From Chlorobium sp. (GTDB lineage Bacteria; Bacteroidota; Chlorobiia; Chlorobiales; Chlorobiaceae), in assembly GCA_028282595.1 (NCBI GenBank), contig JANQHQ010000015.1:1-12635 (forward strand): a DNA stretch of 12,635 nucleotides. The letters run 5' to 3'. The notes beneath the pieces were generated by a model, which worked only from the letters and a program-made list of their open reading frames with translations, was not told the origin of the DNA and did no database searches. Positions 1 to 6,439 of the stretch are shown in pieces. The first letter of the stretch is position 1, and every line of letters starts with the position of its first letter. Position numbers and translations under genes: made by a program.

Positions 1-25
1 GATTGCACGGGTGTTCATGAAGACC

Positions 26-53
26 GTAGGGGCGAAAAATTTTTCGCCCGTAC
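26..53. repeat. A/T-cored palindrome (dispersed-repeat or terminator-like)
   Basis: Bases 30-49 are a perfect 20-base palindrome: GGGCGAAAAA followed by its exact reverse complement. After one mismatch it extends by three more pairs to 26-53. As RNA it would form a GC-clamped stem with an A/U core, and it could end transcription of a gene lying left of the window. Palindromes of this GGGGCGAAAAA kind are, from memory, dispersed many times in some bacterial genomes, so it may equally be a small repeat element. The sequence alone does not decide between these. Confidence 0.6.
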
Positions 54-70
54 TGTGGAGGGGAACCGGT

Positions 71-316
71 TAGCGGTTGGCAGTATGCAGTTTGCGCCAG
101 GCGGTAGGCAAGTGCTTTGGTAAAAAGCGGTTGCCGATGAACAGAGGTTTCGTGTCTGCTCGAACCGGCGGTGGTTTCGATAGCGATACCGACGCCGACG
201 GCGAACCCCGATGTTATCTTTCGGAGATCGGAGTCGGGATCGGGTTTCGGGGTCGGAAGGGGATCAGTTGGCAAAGAAAAACCAGTCAGCAGCCGGCAGT
301 TGGCGGTCGGCAATTT
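71..316. repeat. Degenerate low-complexity repeat region, noncoding
   Basis: Short degenerate motifs recur here. GGTTGGCAGT-like words occur at about 75-90, 275-282 and 292-312 (GGCAGTTGGCGGTCGGCA). Between them, about 179-212 reads as imperfect repeats of CGATACCGACGCCGA, and 225-257 reads as imperfect GGAGTCGGGATCGGG, roughly the reverse complement of the former, so the middle could fold back on itself. The open frames crossing it have no recognisable protein character and are best read as chance. I see no gene. It may be a decayed or composite intergenic repeat element. Confidence 0.45.
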
Positions 317-348
317 AGGAGTGGTCGATTCCCGATGCCGAAGCACTT

Positions 349-464
349 GTTACTAAGCCCGACGAAGTCCGGGCGCCGTCACTAAGCCTGGCACAGTCAG
401 GCGTCGTCACCAAGCGCTCGGCGAAGCCGACGCGACGTCACCAAGTCCGGCAAGGCCGGACACC
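349..464. repeat. Array of four tandem triloop-hairpin repeats
   Basis: Four units of 28-31 bases lie head to tail at 349-377, 378-405, 406-436 and 437-464. Each starts with GTYACYAA and is followed by an inverted repeat closed by a three-base loop: stems 357-374 (loop gaa), 386-402 (loop aca), 415-434 (loop gaa) and 445-461 (loop aag). The fourth stem is a perfect 7-bp pairing. The second has one G-T pair, and the first and third each have a single bulged base. Linkers are conserved but stem sequences differ between units, with pairing kept. A partial linker (GTCAAC) follows at 465-470. The function is unknown. Confidence 0.75.
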
Positions 465-630
465 GTCAACTATTTCAGGACGGGACAGTTACCGCTCCAT
501 ATTCGGAAGGGGGGCGCTGTTTTTCCGATGAAACTTATTTTGCTGTTTTACGCTTTACTATGGAAATACATCGATCGGCATCGGGACACCTCCGTTTACT
601 CTGTTCCAAAACCAACTGACAATAACTCAT

Positions 631-1110
631 ATGAATCTACATCCTGTAGTGCTCATCGCCTGCATCGCTCTTTGTGTGCTTGTCGGTTTTGCAGGCAGCG
701 TTTTTACGCCGGAACCGGGATCTTCCTGGTATTATTCCGTGCTGAACAAGCCTTCATGGAACCCGCCCGACTGGATTTTCGCTCCTGTATGGACCGTGCT
801 CTTCATTCTTATGGGCGTCTCGCTTTCGCTGGTTGTCAGGGAGGGGCTTGAAAAACCGGCTGTACTTGCGGCGCTGATTGTTTTCGCAGTTCAATTATGC
901 CTGAATTTCGGGTGGTCGGCGATGTTTTTCGGTCTGCAGTCGCCTTTCTGGGGATATCTCGAAATCGCCGCGCTCTGGTTGTCGATAGTCCTCATGATCG
1001 TACTCTTCGGCGCAGTGTCCAAAACAGCGGCGTATCTCCTGATCCCCTATCTGTTGTGGGTAAGTTTTGCGACCTATCTGACGTTCACGATATGGAAGTT
1101 GAACCCGTGA
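631..1110 (+). CDS. tspO: TspO/MBR family tryptophan-rich sensory protein
   Basis: A 159-residue integral membrane protein of the TspO/peripheral benzodiazepine receptor family, a normal length for bacterial TspO. Five hydrophobic segments are visible. The family signature is present around residues 35-56, with NKPSWNPPDWIFAPVWTVLF, and the LNFGWSAMFFG stretch lies in the fourth helix. Known members bind porphyrins and other tetrapyrroles in the outer or cytoplasmic membrane; in Rhodobacter the protein modulates pigment gene expression in response to oxygen. That role here is inference. The ATG at 631 has no clear Shine-Dalgarno sequence. A small exported cysteine protein starts 31 bases downstream and is probably co-transcribed. 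I found no convincing promoter in 481-630. Confidence 0.93.
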   Translation: MNLHPVVLIACIALCVLVGFAGSVFTPEPGSSWYYSVLNKPSWNPPDWIFAPVWTVLFILMGVSLSLVVREGLEKPAVLAALIVFAVQLCLNFGWSAMFFGLQSPFWGYLEIAALWLSIVLMIVLFGAVSKTAAYLLIPYLLWVSFATYLTFTIWKLNP

Positions 1111-1141
1111 TACCGGAACCTCTCTTTCGGTGGGAGAGCAT

Positions 1142-1384
1142 ATGTTGCAGGGGAGCGTGAGCGTTCGAAGGGTTGCGGCATGGCTGCTGGTGCTGATACT
1201 GGCCATGTCCGCCGTCGTGGCTGCCGAAAACGGCGCCAGGGTCTATCACGGCAACACGAAAAGCAAGATCTTTCATCGGCCGGGATGCAGGTATTACAAC
1301 TGCTCGAAGTGTACGGCAACGTTCCCCACACGGCAGAAAGCTGTTGCGGCGGGTTACAAGCCCTGCAAAGTCTGCAAGCCCTGA
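1142..1384 (+). CDS. Small exported Ada-type metal-binding domain protein
   Basis: An 80-residue protein. Residues 1-28 are a typical signal peptide: an RR-containing start, the hydrophobic run WLLVLILAMSAVV and an A-A cleavage site before ENGA. The mature part is a single domain resembling the zinc-binding fold at the N terminus of Ada. It has HRPGC at 45-49, further cysteines C54 and C57, and a closing GYKPCKVCKP with C75 and C78. Such stand-alone domains also occur at the end of secreted nucleases. The likely role is binding a metal, or possibly DNA, outside the cytoplasm, but the function is unproven. I chose the ATG at 1142 because GGGAG at 1132-1136 gives a five-base spacing; a GTG at 1130 in frame is the alternative. 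It follows tspO by 31 bases, which suggests one operon. Confidence 0.82.
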   Translation: MLQGSVSVRRVAAWLLVLILAMSAVVAAENGARVYHGNTKSKIFHRPGCRYYNCSKCTATFPTRQKAVAAGYKPCKVCKP

Positions 1385-1485
1385 CGTTGTGCCGGTGCTC
1401 TGTTCCGCGGCATGGCTGCAGCGTGGATTCCTGCCTGTCCGGTTCCTTCGGTAAGTGGCGACGTTGAGCTGGCAGGGTCCGGGGG

Positions 1486-2061
1486 TCAGAAGGCGTCGTC
1501 TCCTTTCGGAAGAATGCCGTAGCGTTCGATGAACTCCTTTTTCAGCACATCCATGACCGTGACGTCGCAACGTTTGCCGTTGCGATACACCAGCTCACGC
1601 ATGCTTCCGCGGTTCACGAAGCAGCACTCTTCATAGAGCCCGATGGCGGGGCGATTGTTTGATTCCACCAGGAGCGCGACCACATGCAGGTCGATGACGT
1701 TGAAGGCGAAATCGAGCAGCGTCAGCATGGCGTCCTTTCCGTAACCCTTGCCTCTCAACGAGGGTTCGAAAATACAGAACGATCCGATGAAGGCGTGGCG
1801 GCTCATCCAGCTTATGGATTCGAGGTTGATGATGCCGATGAGCTCCTTGCCTCTGGAGCACTCCTCGATACCGAAGAAAAACTCGCTGCGTTCCCTGAAG
1901 AGCCGGTTTTTCGCCCGGACCAGCTCGGCCAGATCCTCGCTGGAGGAGGGCAGGGGAGAGGGCAGGTACTGCCGGAGCTCGTAGTTGTTCCAGTGTGAAA
2001 AAATCGTTCCGGCATCGGTTTCCTCAAGCCGGCGCAGACGTACGTGTTTTCCGCTGAACAT
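1486..2061 (-). CDS. GNAT family N-acetyltransferase (RimJ/RimL-like)
   Basis: A 191-residue protein of the Acetyltransf_3/RimL type, of normal length for the family. It opens with the characteristic GKHVRLRRLEETDA. The acetyl-CoA pyrophosphate-binding motif A is RGKGYGKDAM at residues 103-112, preceded by the core strand FIGSFCIFEPSLRGK. The later VVALLVESNNRPAIGLYEECCF is the usual motif B region. It should transfer an acetyl group from acetyl-CoA to an amine in the cytoplasm; members act on ribosomal protein N termini, antibiotics or metabolites, and the substrate cannot be told here. The start at 2061 is supported by AAGGAG six bases upstream. A 45-codon ORF ends 21 bases upstream on the same strand. 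It converges on the small exported protein gene across about 100 bases with no obvious terminator. Confidence 0.9.
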   Translation of the reverse strand: MFSGKHVRLRRLEETDAGTIFSHWNNYELRQYLPSPLPSSSEDLAELVRAKNRLFRERSEFFFGIEECSRGKELIGIINLESISWMSRHAFIGSFCIFEPSLRGKGYGKDAMLTLLDFAFNVIDLHVVALLVESNNRPAIGLYEECCFVNRGSMRELVYRNGKRCDVTVMDVLKKEFIERYGILPKGDDAF

Positions 2062-2082
2062 GGTTTTCTCCTTCCGTGTCGT

Positions 2083-2220
2083 CTATTGCCGCAGTCGGGC
2101 AAGGTTTTCAAGTGCTCCGGTGGCCGAGGTTCCTTCCTTCGGCGTATCCTCCGGGCAGCCGTAAAATCCGAACGTCGATGCGAGCGGAATACAGGCGACG
2201 ACGGTGAGCGGGAGTTTCAT
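2083..2220 (-). CDS. Small hypothetical protein, possible signal peptide or lipoprotein
   Basis: An ATG-initiated ORF of 45 residues. It begins MKLPLTVVACIPLASTFGF, which resembles a short signal sequence, followed by YGC at residues 20-22 and a hydrophilic tail with TPKEGTSATGALENLARLRQ. The cysteine at 22 could be a lipidation site, but the preceding residues (F-Y-G) fit a lipobox poorly. It lies just upstream of the GNAT gene on the same strand, with 21 bases between them that hold the GNAT ribosome binding site, so the two could be one transcript. No good Shine-Dalgarno precedes this ORF. I do not recognise a family, and it could be a chance ORF. Confidence 0.4.
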   Translation of the reverse strand: MKLPLTVVACIPLASTFGFYGCPEDTPKEGTSATGALENLARLRQ

Positions 2221-2271
2221 GGTCGTCCGGTTTTCTTTTTCGGGGACGGAACGGCGTTGTCGCGTACAGGA

Positions 2272-2277
2272 AATATA
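2272..2277 (-). promoter_or_regulatory. Possible -10 element for the small ORF/GNAT pair
   Basis: Read on the minus strand this is TATATT, about 45-50 bases upstream of the ATG at 2220. No good -35 hexamer is found at the proper distance, so this is weak. Confidence 0.22.
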
Positions 2278-2290
2278 CGCAAACGTTTCG

Positions 2291-2316
2291 AGCCGGTCGT
2301 GTATCGACTTTCGGCT
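2291..2316. other. Imperfect hairpin in the divergent intergenic region
   Basis: AGCCG (2291-2295) pairs with CGGCT (2312-2316), and GTCG (2296-2299) pairs with CGAC (2305-2308). There is a five-base loop and a three-base TTT bulge on one side. It lies between the divergent minus-strand ORF and the TonB receptor gene, next to the palindrome AAACGTTT at 2281-2288. It could be an operator or an RNA structure. No riboswitch class is recognised; I looked for cobalamin and TPP core motifs and did not see them. Confidence 0.3.
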
Positions 2317-2381
2317 TCCGGGGAGTCTCGCCGCCGCCGTTCGGTCCTCTGCGGGCGGGGTGGGGTAAAAAGCTGTCGTAT

Positions 2382-2410
2382 TTGACCGGGGTTTTGTTTA
2401 TCTTTACTTT
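2382..2410 (+). promoter_or_regulatory. Candidate sigma-70-like promoter of the TonB receptor gene
   Basis: TTGACC at 2382-2387 matches the -35 consensus at five of six positions. With 17 bases spacing, TACTTT at 2405-2410 is a poor -10 (three of six). The surrounding 2391-2420 stretch is AT-rich compared with the rest of the window. Transcription would give a leader of about 60 bases before the ATG at 2476. No Fur box is evident. Confidence 0.3.
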
Positions 2411-2475
2411 TTCTAAATAAGGGTGGTTTTTGCATAAACAACATCTCGAAGGAGAAGTACAGACAGAACAACAAT

Positions 2476-4683
2476 ATGCAGGACAAGAGAGCGTCATATC
2501 GTATTTCCTCACCCGCCGCGCGATGTGTTTCGCGGCGTCTGCTGACAGGTGTAACGGTCATACTGATCGGCTCGCTCGGGGTTTGCGCCCCGCGCGCGGC
2601 GCTGGCGGAAGAGGACGGGGGGACGGGAGCCCCCACCGCTATGGCTGAACAGATAGTGGTGACGGCGACGAAAACAGAGCGGGAGATATCCGGCGTCACC
2701 GCATCGGTGGATGTTATCAGCGAGGAGGACATCGAAAGCATCGGAGCGGCCAATCTCAAGGAGATTTTTGAAAAAACGCCCGGAGTCAGCCTTCAGTACG
2801 GAACCTTTCCCGCCGCGAGTTCCGCTTCGAAAAGTTCCGTTTCGATTCGCGGAATAGGCGCGAACGGCACGCTCTTTCTGCTCGACGGACGCCGGCTGGC
2901 GGGCGAGGTCAAGAACCCTTACGACCTCGACCGCATACCGGCGGGAATGATCGAGCGCATCGAGATCATCAAGGGTCCTATGTCCGTCCTGTACGGCGCG
3001 GATGCGATAGGCGGGGTCATCAACATCATCACGAAGAAGCCGGAGGAAGGGCTCGCCGGGAGCGTCGGAGCGCGCGCGGGCATGAACACGGACGGCGACG
3101 GCGCCAAGATCAACGGCGACGTCTCCTTCAGGGGCAAGACCGGCAAGCTCGGTTACAGCTTCTATCTGAACGCGCTGAAGACAAGACCCTATACCGAAGA
3201 GGAGCGAACGACCACCCTTGTGAGGACTCCCGGGGGGTTGATCTCCCCCTCCATGCATCCCAGTCCGGCGGTCCAGCGGATTCAGGACAGCTACAGCGTT
3301 GACGTCAGCTACCGGGAGGAGTCCGAGGTGTATACCGCCGGAGGCCGGATTGTCCTCGATCTTCAGCCCTCGACCGAAATAGGGGCGGAAATCAACTACT
3401 TCACGGAGGAGCGCGAGGGAGACTATCGCTCCACGTTCTTCCCGACCGGCATATCTCCCGCTCCGGGCCAGATCGTTCCCGCTTTCGATACCCCGGTGCG
3501 CTCCCGCGATGAAAACTGGCGGAGGGATATCGGCTTCGATCTGCGTTCGGATCTCACCGGGGACTTCACGCTCAATCTCAGGGTCTACAATTCGTATTAC
3601 GAGAAACGAAACACCACAACCGCCATCAACTGGGAGGACGCGGGTTTTCCGAGCGAGAGCGCTTCGGAAAATCTCGGCATGAACGCCAACGTCGATATCT
3701 GGTCGTACGAGGCCTACGCGGTTTACGCTCCGGAAGGAAGTCACCGGATCACCGGAGGGGGTGAGTACCGGGATGAAGAACGCACGGGAACCGTGTTCAA
3801 TCCGGAGGGAACCTACGAGACAAGGGAGGTCGACTACAAGGCGGTCTATCTGCAGGACGAGTGGGATATTACGGACTCTATGAGCGCGATTCTCGGCGCC
3901 CGTTACGACTGGATATCCAATTCCGACAACAAGTCGACCGTCAAGGTCGGCCTGGTTAACAGGTTCAGCGACCTGTTTGTCCTGCGCGGCAATTTTGCGC
4001 AGGGGTACAGGGCGCCGGATATCCGGGAGCTCTATATCAGAAAAAACACTCCCGCGGGAGCGCAGCGGGGCGCGACCGTTTCCGATCCTGTGCTCGGAAA
4101 GGAGTCGTTCGATCTGAAACCCGAGTTCGTCAACAGCTACGAGGTCGGTGCGAGCGGTCGGAAGGGTGGTTTTTATTACTCGGTGGCGCTGTTTTACAAC
4201 GAGATAACCGACAAGATCGAGCAGGTGACAAAGAACCCAGGGACGCCGCTCGCCTACTTTACCTTTGAGAATATCAGCGACGTTACGACAAAGGGTGTGG
4301 AGGTCTCTTCCGGCTATCAGTTTTCCTCGGGCATAGGCCTCGGTGTAAGCTGGTATGAACTTTCCACGGAAAACGAGCTGACGGGTGAAGAGCTCGAGTT
4401 CAATCCCGACCGGCAGGTTTCCGCAACGCTCAGTTACGTCGACGACGGGCTGGAGATCTGGACGATGGGTAAATATGTCGGCGAACAGTACGCTCCCGAG
4501 GCTGAAAACAGCCGTATCGAATCGTACTTCCTCGTCGACGCGGGAATCAGCTACGTCCTCGATACCGATGAACCGATACGGTTGTATGGAGGGGTCAACA
4601 ATATTTTTGACGAGAACATGGACACCCTGATCGGATCGAACGTCGGACCGTATGTATACGCAGGAGTGGGTTACGACTTTTAA
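2476..4683 (+). CDS. TonB-dependent outer-membrane receptor (CirA/BtuB-like), ligand unknown
   Basis: A 735-residue outer-membrane gated transporter. Residues 1-44 are a signal peptide with a long basic start, a hydrophobic core LLTGVTVILIGSLGV and an ALA cleavage site. A TonB box follows as IVVTAT at 60-65. The plug domain runs to about residue 185 and contains SVSIRGIGANGTLFLLDGRR and IERIEIIKGPMSVLYGADAIGG, then VINIITKKP. The rest is a 22-strand-type beta barrel ending in VGYDF with C-terminal phenylalanine, the usual outer-membrane assembly signal. Energy comes from TonB-ExbBD. Family members import siderophores, haem or cobalamin; nothing seen fixes the ligand. AAGGAG at 2449-2454 is 21 bases before the ATG, too far for normal use, and no in-frame alternative start exists upstream. 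A methyltransferase follows after 58 bases on the same strand. Confidence 0.93.
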   Translation: MQDKRASYRISSPAARCVSRRLLTGVTVILIGSLGVCAPRAALAEEDGGTGAPTAMAEQIVVTATKTEREISGVTASVDVISEEDIESIGAANLKEIFEKTPGVSLQYGTFPAASSASKSSVSIRGIGANGTLFLLDGRRLAGEVKNPYDLDRIPAGMIERIEIIKGPMSVLYGADAIGGVINIITKKPEEGLAGSVGARAGMNTDGDGAKINGDVSFRGKTGKLGYSFYLNALKTRPYTEEERTTTLVRTPGGLISPSMHPSPAVQRIQDSYSVDVSYREESEVYTAGGRIVLDLQPSTEIGAEINYFTEEREGDYRSTFFPTGISPAPGQIVPAFDTPVRSRDENWRRDIGFDLRSDLTGDFTLNLRVYNSYYEKRNTTTAINWEDAGFPSESASENLGMNANVDIWSYEAYAVYAPEGSHRITGGGEYRDEERTGTVFNPEGTYETREVDYKAVYLQDEWDITDSMSAILGARYDWISNSDNKSTVKVGLVNRFSDLFVLRGNFAQGYRAPDIRELYIRKNTPAGAQRGATVSDPVLGKESFDLKPEFVNSYEVGASGRKGGFYYSVALFYNEITDKIEQVTKNPGTPLAYFTFENISDVTTKGVEVSSGYQFSSGIGLGVSWYELSTENELTGEELEFNPDRQVSATLSYVDDGLEIWTMGKYVGEQYAPEAENSRIESYFLVDAGISYVLDTDEPIRLYGGVNNIFDENMDTLIGSNVGPYVYAGVGYDF

Positions 4684-4741
4684 TCTGTGCTGTCAGGCAA
4701 AAGACTCGCAGGGCTTACGGTAACATAAACGGCAGAGTGGT

Positions 4742-5593
4742 ATGAAAAATGAAGATGTCGGGCACGCTCCCGAAAAACCTGGCGGCACCATGCCCGAGGC
4801 AGACGTCGAGATCTGTAAGATGCAGGGCCACTGGCTGCTGGCGAAAATGGGCAAGCGGGTGCTCAGGCCCGGTGGTCTGGAGCTGACCCGCAGGATGCTC
4901 GAGGCGCTTGCCGTGGGGGAAGACGACGACGTGGTCGAATTCGCTCCGGGACTGGGCGTGACCGCCCGGATGACTCTCGGGAACAATCCTCACAGTTATA
5001 CGGCGGTCGAAAGAGACGAGGCGGCCGCGGGGCAGGTGCGCAAGTACCTCCAGGGAGAAAACCGGCAATGCCGTGTCGGTCTTGCCGAGGATACCGGACT
5101 GCCGGAAGGATGCGCATCGGTGGTGTACGGCGAGGCGATGCTGACCATGCACCCCGAGAAGAAAAAGCATCAGATTATCGGTGAAGCCGCCCGGCTTCTC
5201 AGGCCGGGAGGGCGCTACGGGATTCATGAGGTCGGGTTGATACCCGACGATATCGACGAGTCACTGAAGAGGGAGATACAGGGAGAGCTTTCGCGCGCCA
5301 TTCATATCGGAGCTTCTCCCGTGACCATGCAGGAGTGGAAGGCTTTGCTGGAAAGCGAGGGCATGGAGGTGGTGGCGGTCGAGGCGGTGCCGTTTCACCT
5401 GCTCGAACCCAGGCGGCTCGTTCAGGACGAAGGCCTCGCCGGGGCGCTCAGGTTTGCTCTCAATCTCCTGCGCAACCCGGAGGCCCGCGCAGCTGTTCTT
5501 GAAATGAAGCGGGTGTTCCGGAAATACCAGGTGCACATGAACGGGGTTGTAATGGTTGCCGCGAAGTCCGGGGAAGAATCTTCTGCAAGGTAA
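4742..5593 (+). CDS. Class I SAM-dependent methyltransferase, substrate unknown
   Basis: A 283-residue cytoplasmic Rossmann-fold methyltransferase. Motif I is atypical: VVEFAPGLGVT at 64-74, with E66 where most relatives have aspartate and P69 in the glycine loop. The ribose-binding acidic residue is E90 in YTAVERD. Later motifs are VVYGEAMLTMHPEKK and AARLLRPGGRYGIHEV. Ahead of the fold is a conserved-looking HWLLAKMGKRVLRPGGLELTRRML segment (30-53), which I associate with a little-studied group of methyltransferases, also found in actinobacteria as I recall it. The C-terminal third (about 200-283) includes a helical RLVQDEGLAGALRFALNLLRNPEARAAV stretch that could be a lid. It lies 58 bases after the TonB receptor and may share its transcript. 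The Shine-Dalgarno is weak (cagagtgg). Confidence 0.85.
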   Translation: MKNEDVGHAPEKPGGTMPEADVEICKMQGHWLLAKMGKRVLRPGGLELTRRMLEALAVGEDDDVVEFAPGLGVTARMTLGNNPHSYTAVERDEAAAGQVRKYLQGENRQCRVGLAEDTGLPEGCASVVYGEAMLTMHPEKKKHQIIGEAARLLRPGGRYGIHEVGLIPDDIDESLKREIQGELSRAIHIGASPVTMQEWKALLESEGMEVVAVEAVPFHLLEPRRLVQDEGLAGALRFALNLLRNPEARAAVLEMKRVFRKYQVHMNGVVMVAAKSGEESSAR

Positions 5594-5611
5594 AGCTTTC
5601 GGTTTTGGTGC

Positions 5612-6325
5612 TCAGCCGGGTTTGAACACATAGACGGCTCCGGATTCCTTGTCTGTGCGGTAGGCGTTTTTCCGGAAATCCGAAAAGAGGGCTTCCAGTT
5701 CGAATCCCTCTTTTCGGTGTATCGCGATGCAGGCGTCGCTTTTCAGGGGATAGAGCGTGACCTTCTCGTCGAAGAGGACGTTTTCGCCCTCTTTCATGGT
5801 GGAATGGAAGAGCAGGTGGTCCGGGGTGATGTTTTCATATTCACGATGGAAACGTACCCTGCCCCCGGCCAGCGATTTGACGGGGAACGTGTAGTTGCGC
5901 TTTGTGACGACAAGGTCCCAGTTGACGACCTGGAAGATCCAGCGACGATCCGGTTCGAGGAGTTTCCCGACGGTTTGCAGGAGAGCGCGCAGTTTTTCCG
6001 GCGGAATGTGCGCAAGCACGTTACCTATGGAGTAGACCAGGTCGAACGTTCCCTGCGGGAGGTCGATATCGACGATATCCCTGCAGTGAAAGGTCGATGC
6101 GGGATAGCTTCGCCGGGCGGCGACGATCATCTCGCGGTTACTGTCGACGCCGGTTGCATCGAAGCCGTCCTCCTGGAACCGGTTGCAGTAATGGCCGGGA
6201 CCGCAACCCAGGTCGAGGACCTTTCCGCCCTTGTCGCCGGGAAACGAACGGAGAAAACGGTAGACCTCCTCCCGCAGAGGGAATGTTTCTTCGTAGTATT
6301 CGGAAAATTCCGAGTAGAAGGACAT
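5612..6325 (-). CDS. Class I SAM-dependent methyltransferase (UbiE/SmtA-type)
   Basis: A 237-residue methyltransferase with a textbook SAM-binding motif I, VLDLGCGPGHY, at 36-46. The acidic residue that holds the ribose is D61 in ATGVDSN. FDLVYSIGNVLAHIPPEKL forms motifs III-IV, and LLEPDRRWIFQVVNWD is the post-motif strand. It begins MSFYSEFSEYYEETFP, as in many small-molecule methyltransferases of this superfamily. The C-terminal half, with FHREYENITPDHLLFHSTM and a terminal VYVFKPG strand, is the substrate part. It is unlike the neighbouring methyltransferase at 4742-5593, so the two are not a recent duplication. Their stop codons are only 18 bases apart, facing each other, without a visible terminator. 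The upstream ribosome-binding sequence is weak. Confidence 0.88.
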   Translation of the reverse strand: MSFYSEFSEYYEETFPLREEVYRFLRSFPGDKGGKVLDLGCGPGHYCNRFQEDGFDATGVDSNREMIVAARRSYPASTFHCRDIVDIDLPQGTFDLVYSIGNVLAHIPPEKLRALLQTVGKLLEPDRRWIFQVVNWDLVVTKRNYTFPVKSLAGGRVRFHREYENITPDHLLFHSTMKEGENVLFDEKVTLYPLKSDACIAIHRKEGFELEALFSDFRKNAYRTDKESGAVYVFKPG

Positions 6326-6439
6326 GCGGATTCTCTTTTTGTGTTGCAGGGTGCCTTGTTTTCCCCTGCGGGAACCGGCCTGCGTCGCTGTTTCTGTTTT
6401 TAATTAATCCTGTATCAACTAAGTAAGAAATAAACTGCC

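Noticed and set aside
77..385. Open frames of about 60-100 codons over the left repeat region
   Set aside because: They read through low-complexity and hairpin repeats, have no domain character, no good ribosome binding site, and the longer one ends inside the hairpin array.
349..464. Possible CRISPR array
   Set aside because: Units are only 28-31 bases in total with no variable spacers between identical repeats; the changing part is itself a hairpin stem, and no cas genes are present.
528..851. Plus-strand frame starting MKLILLFYALLW
   Set aside because: Most of it overlaps tspO in another frame, and the overlapping part shows no protein family features.
2221..2475. Cobalamin or other riboswitch upstream of the TonB receptor gene
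   Set aside because: I looked for the conserved core motifs of cobalamin and TPP riboswitches and did not find them; only a simple bulged hairpin is present.
2509..3744. Long minus-strand frame opposite the TonB receptor
   Set aside because: A shadow of the GC-rich receptor coding sequence, with arginine-rich, non-family sequence.
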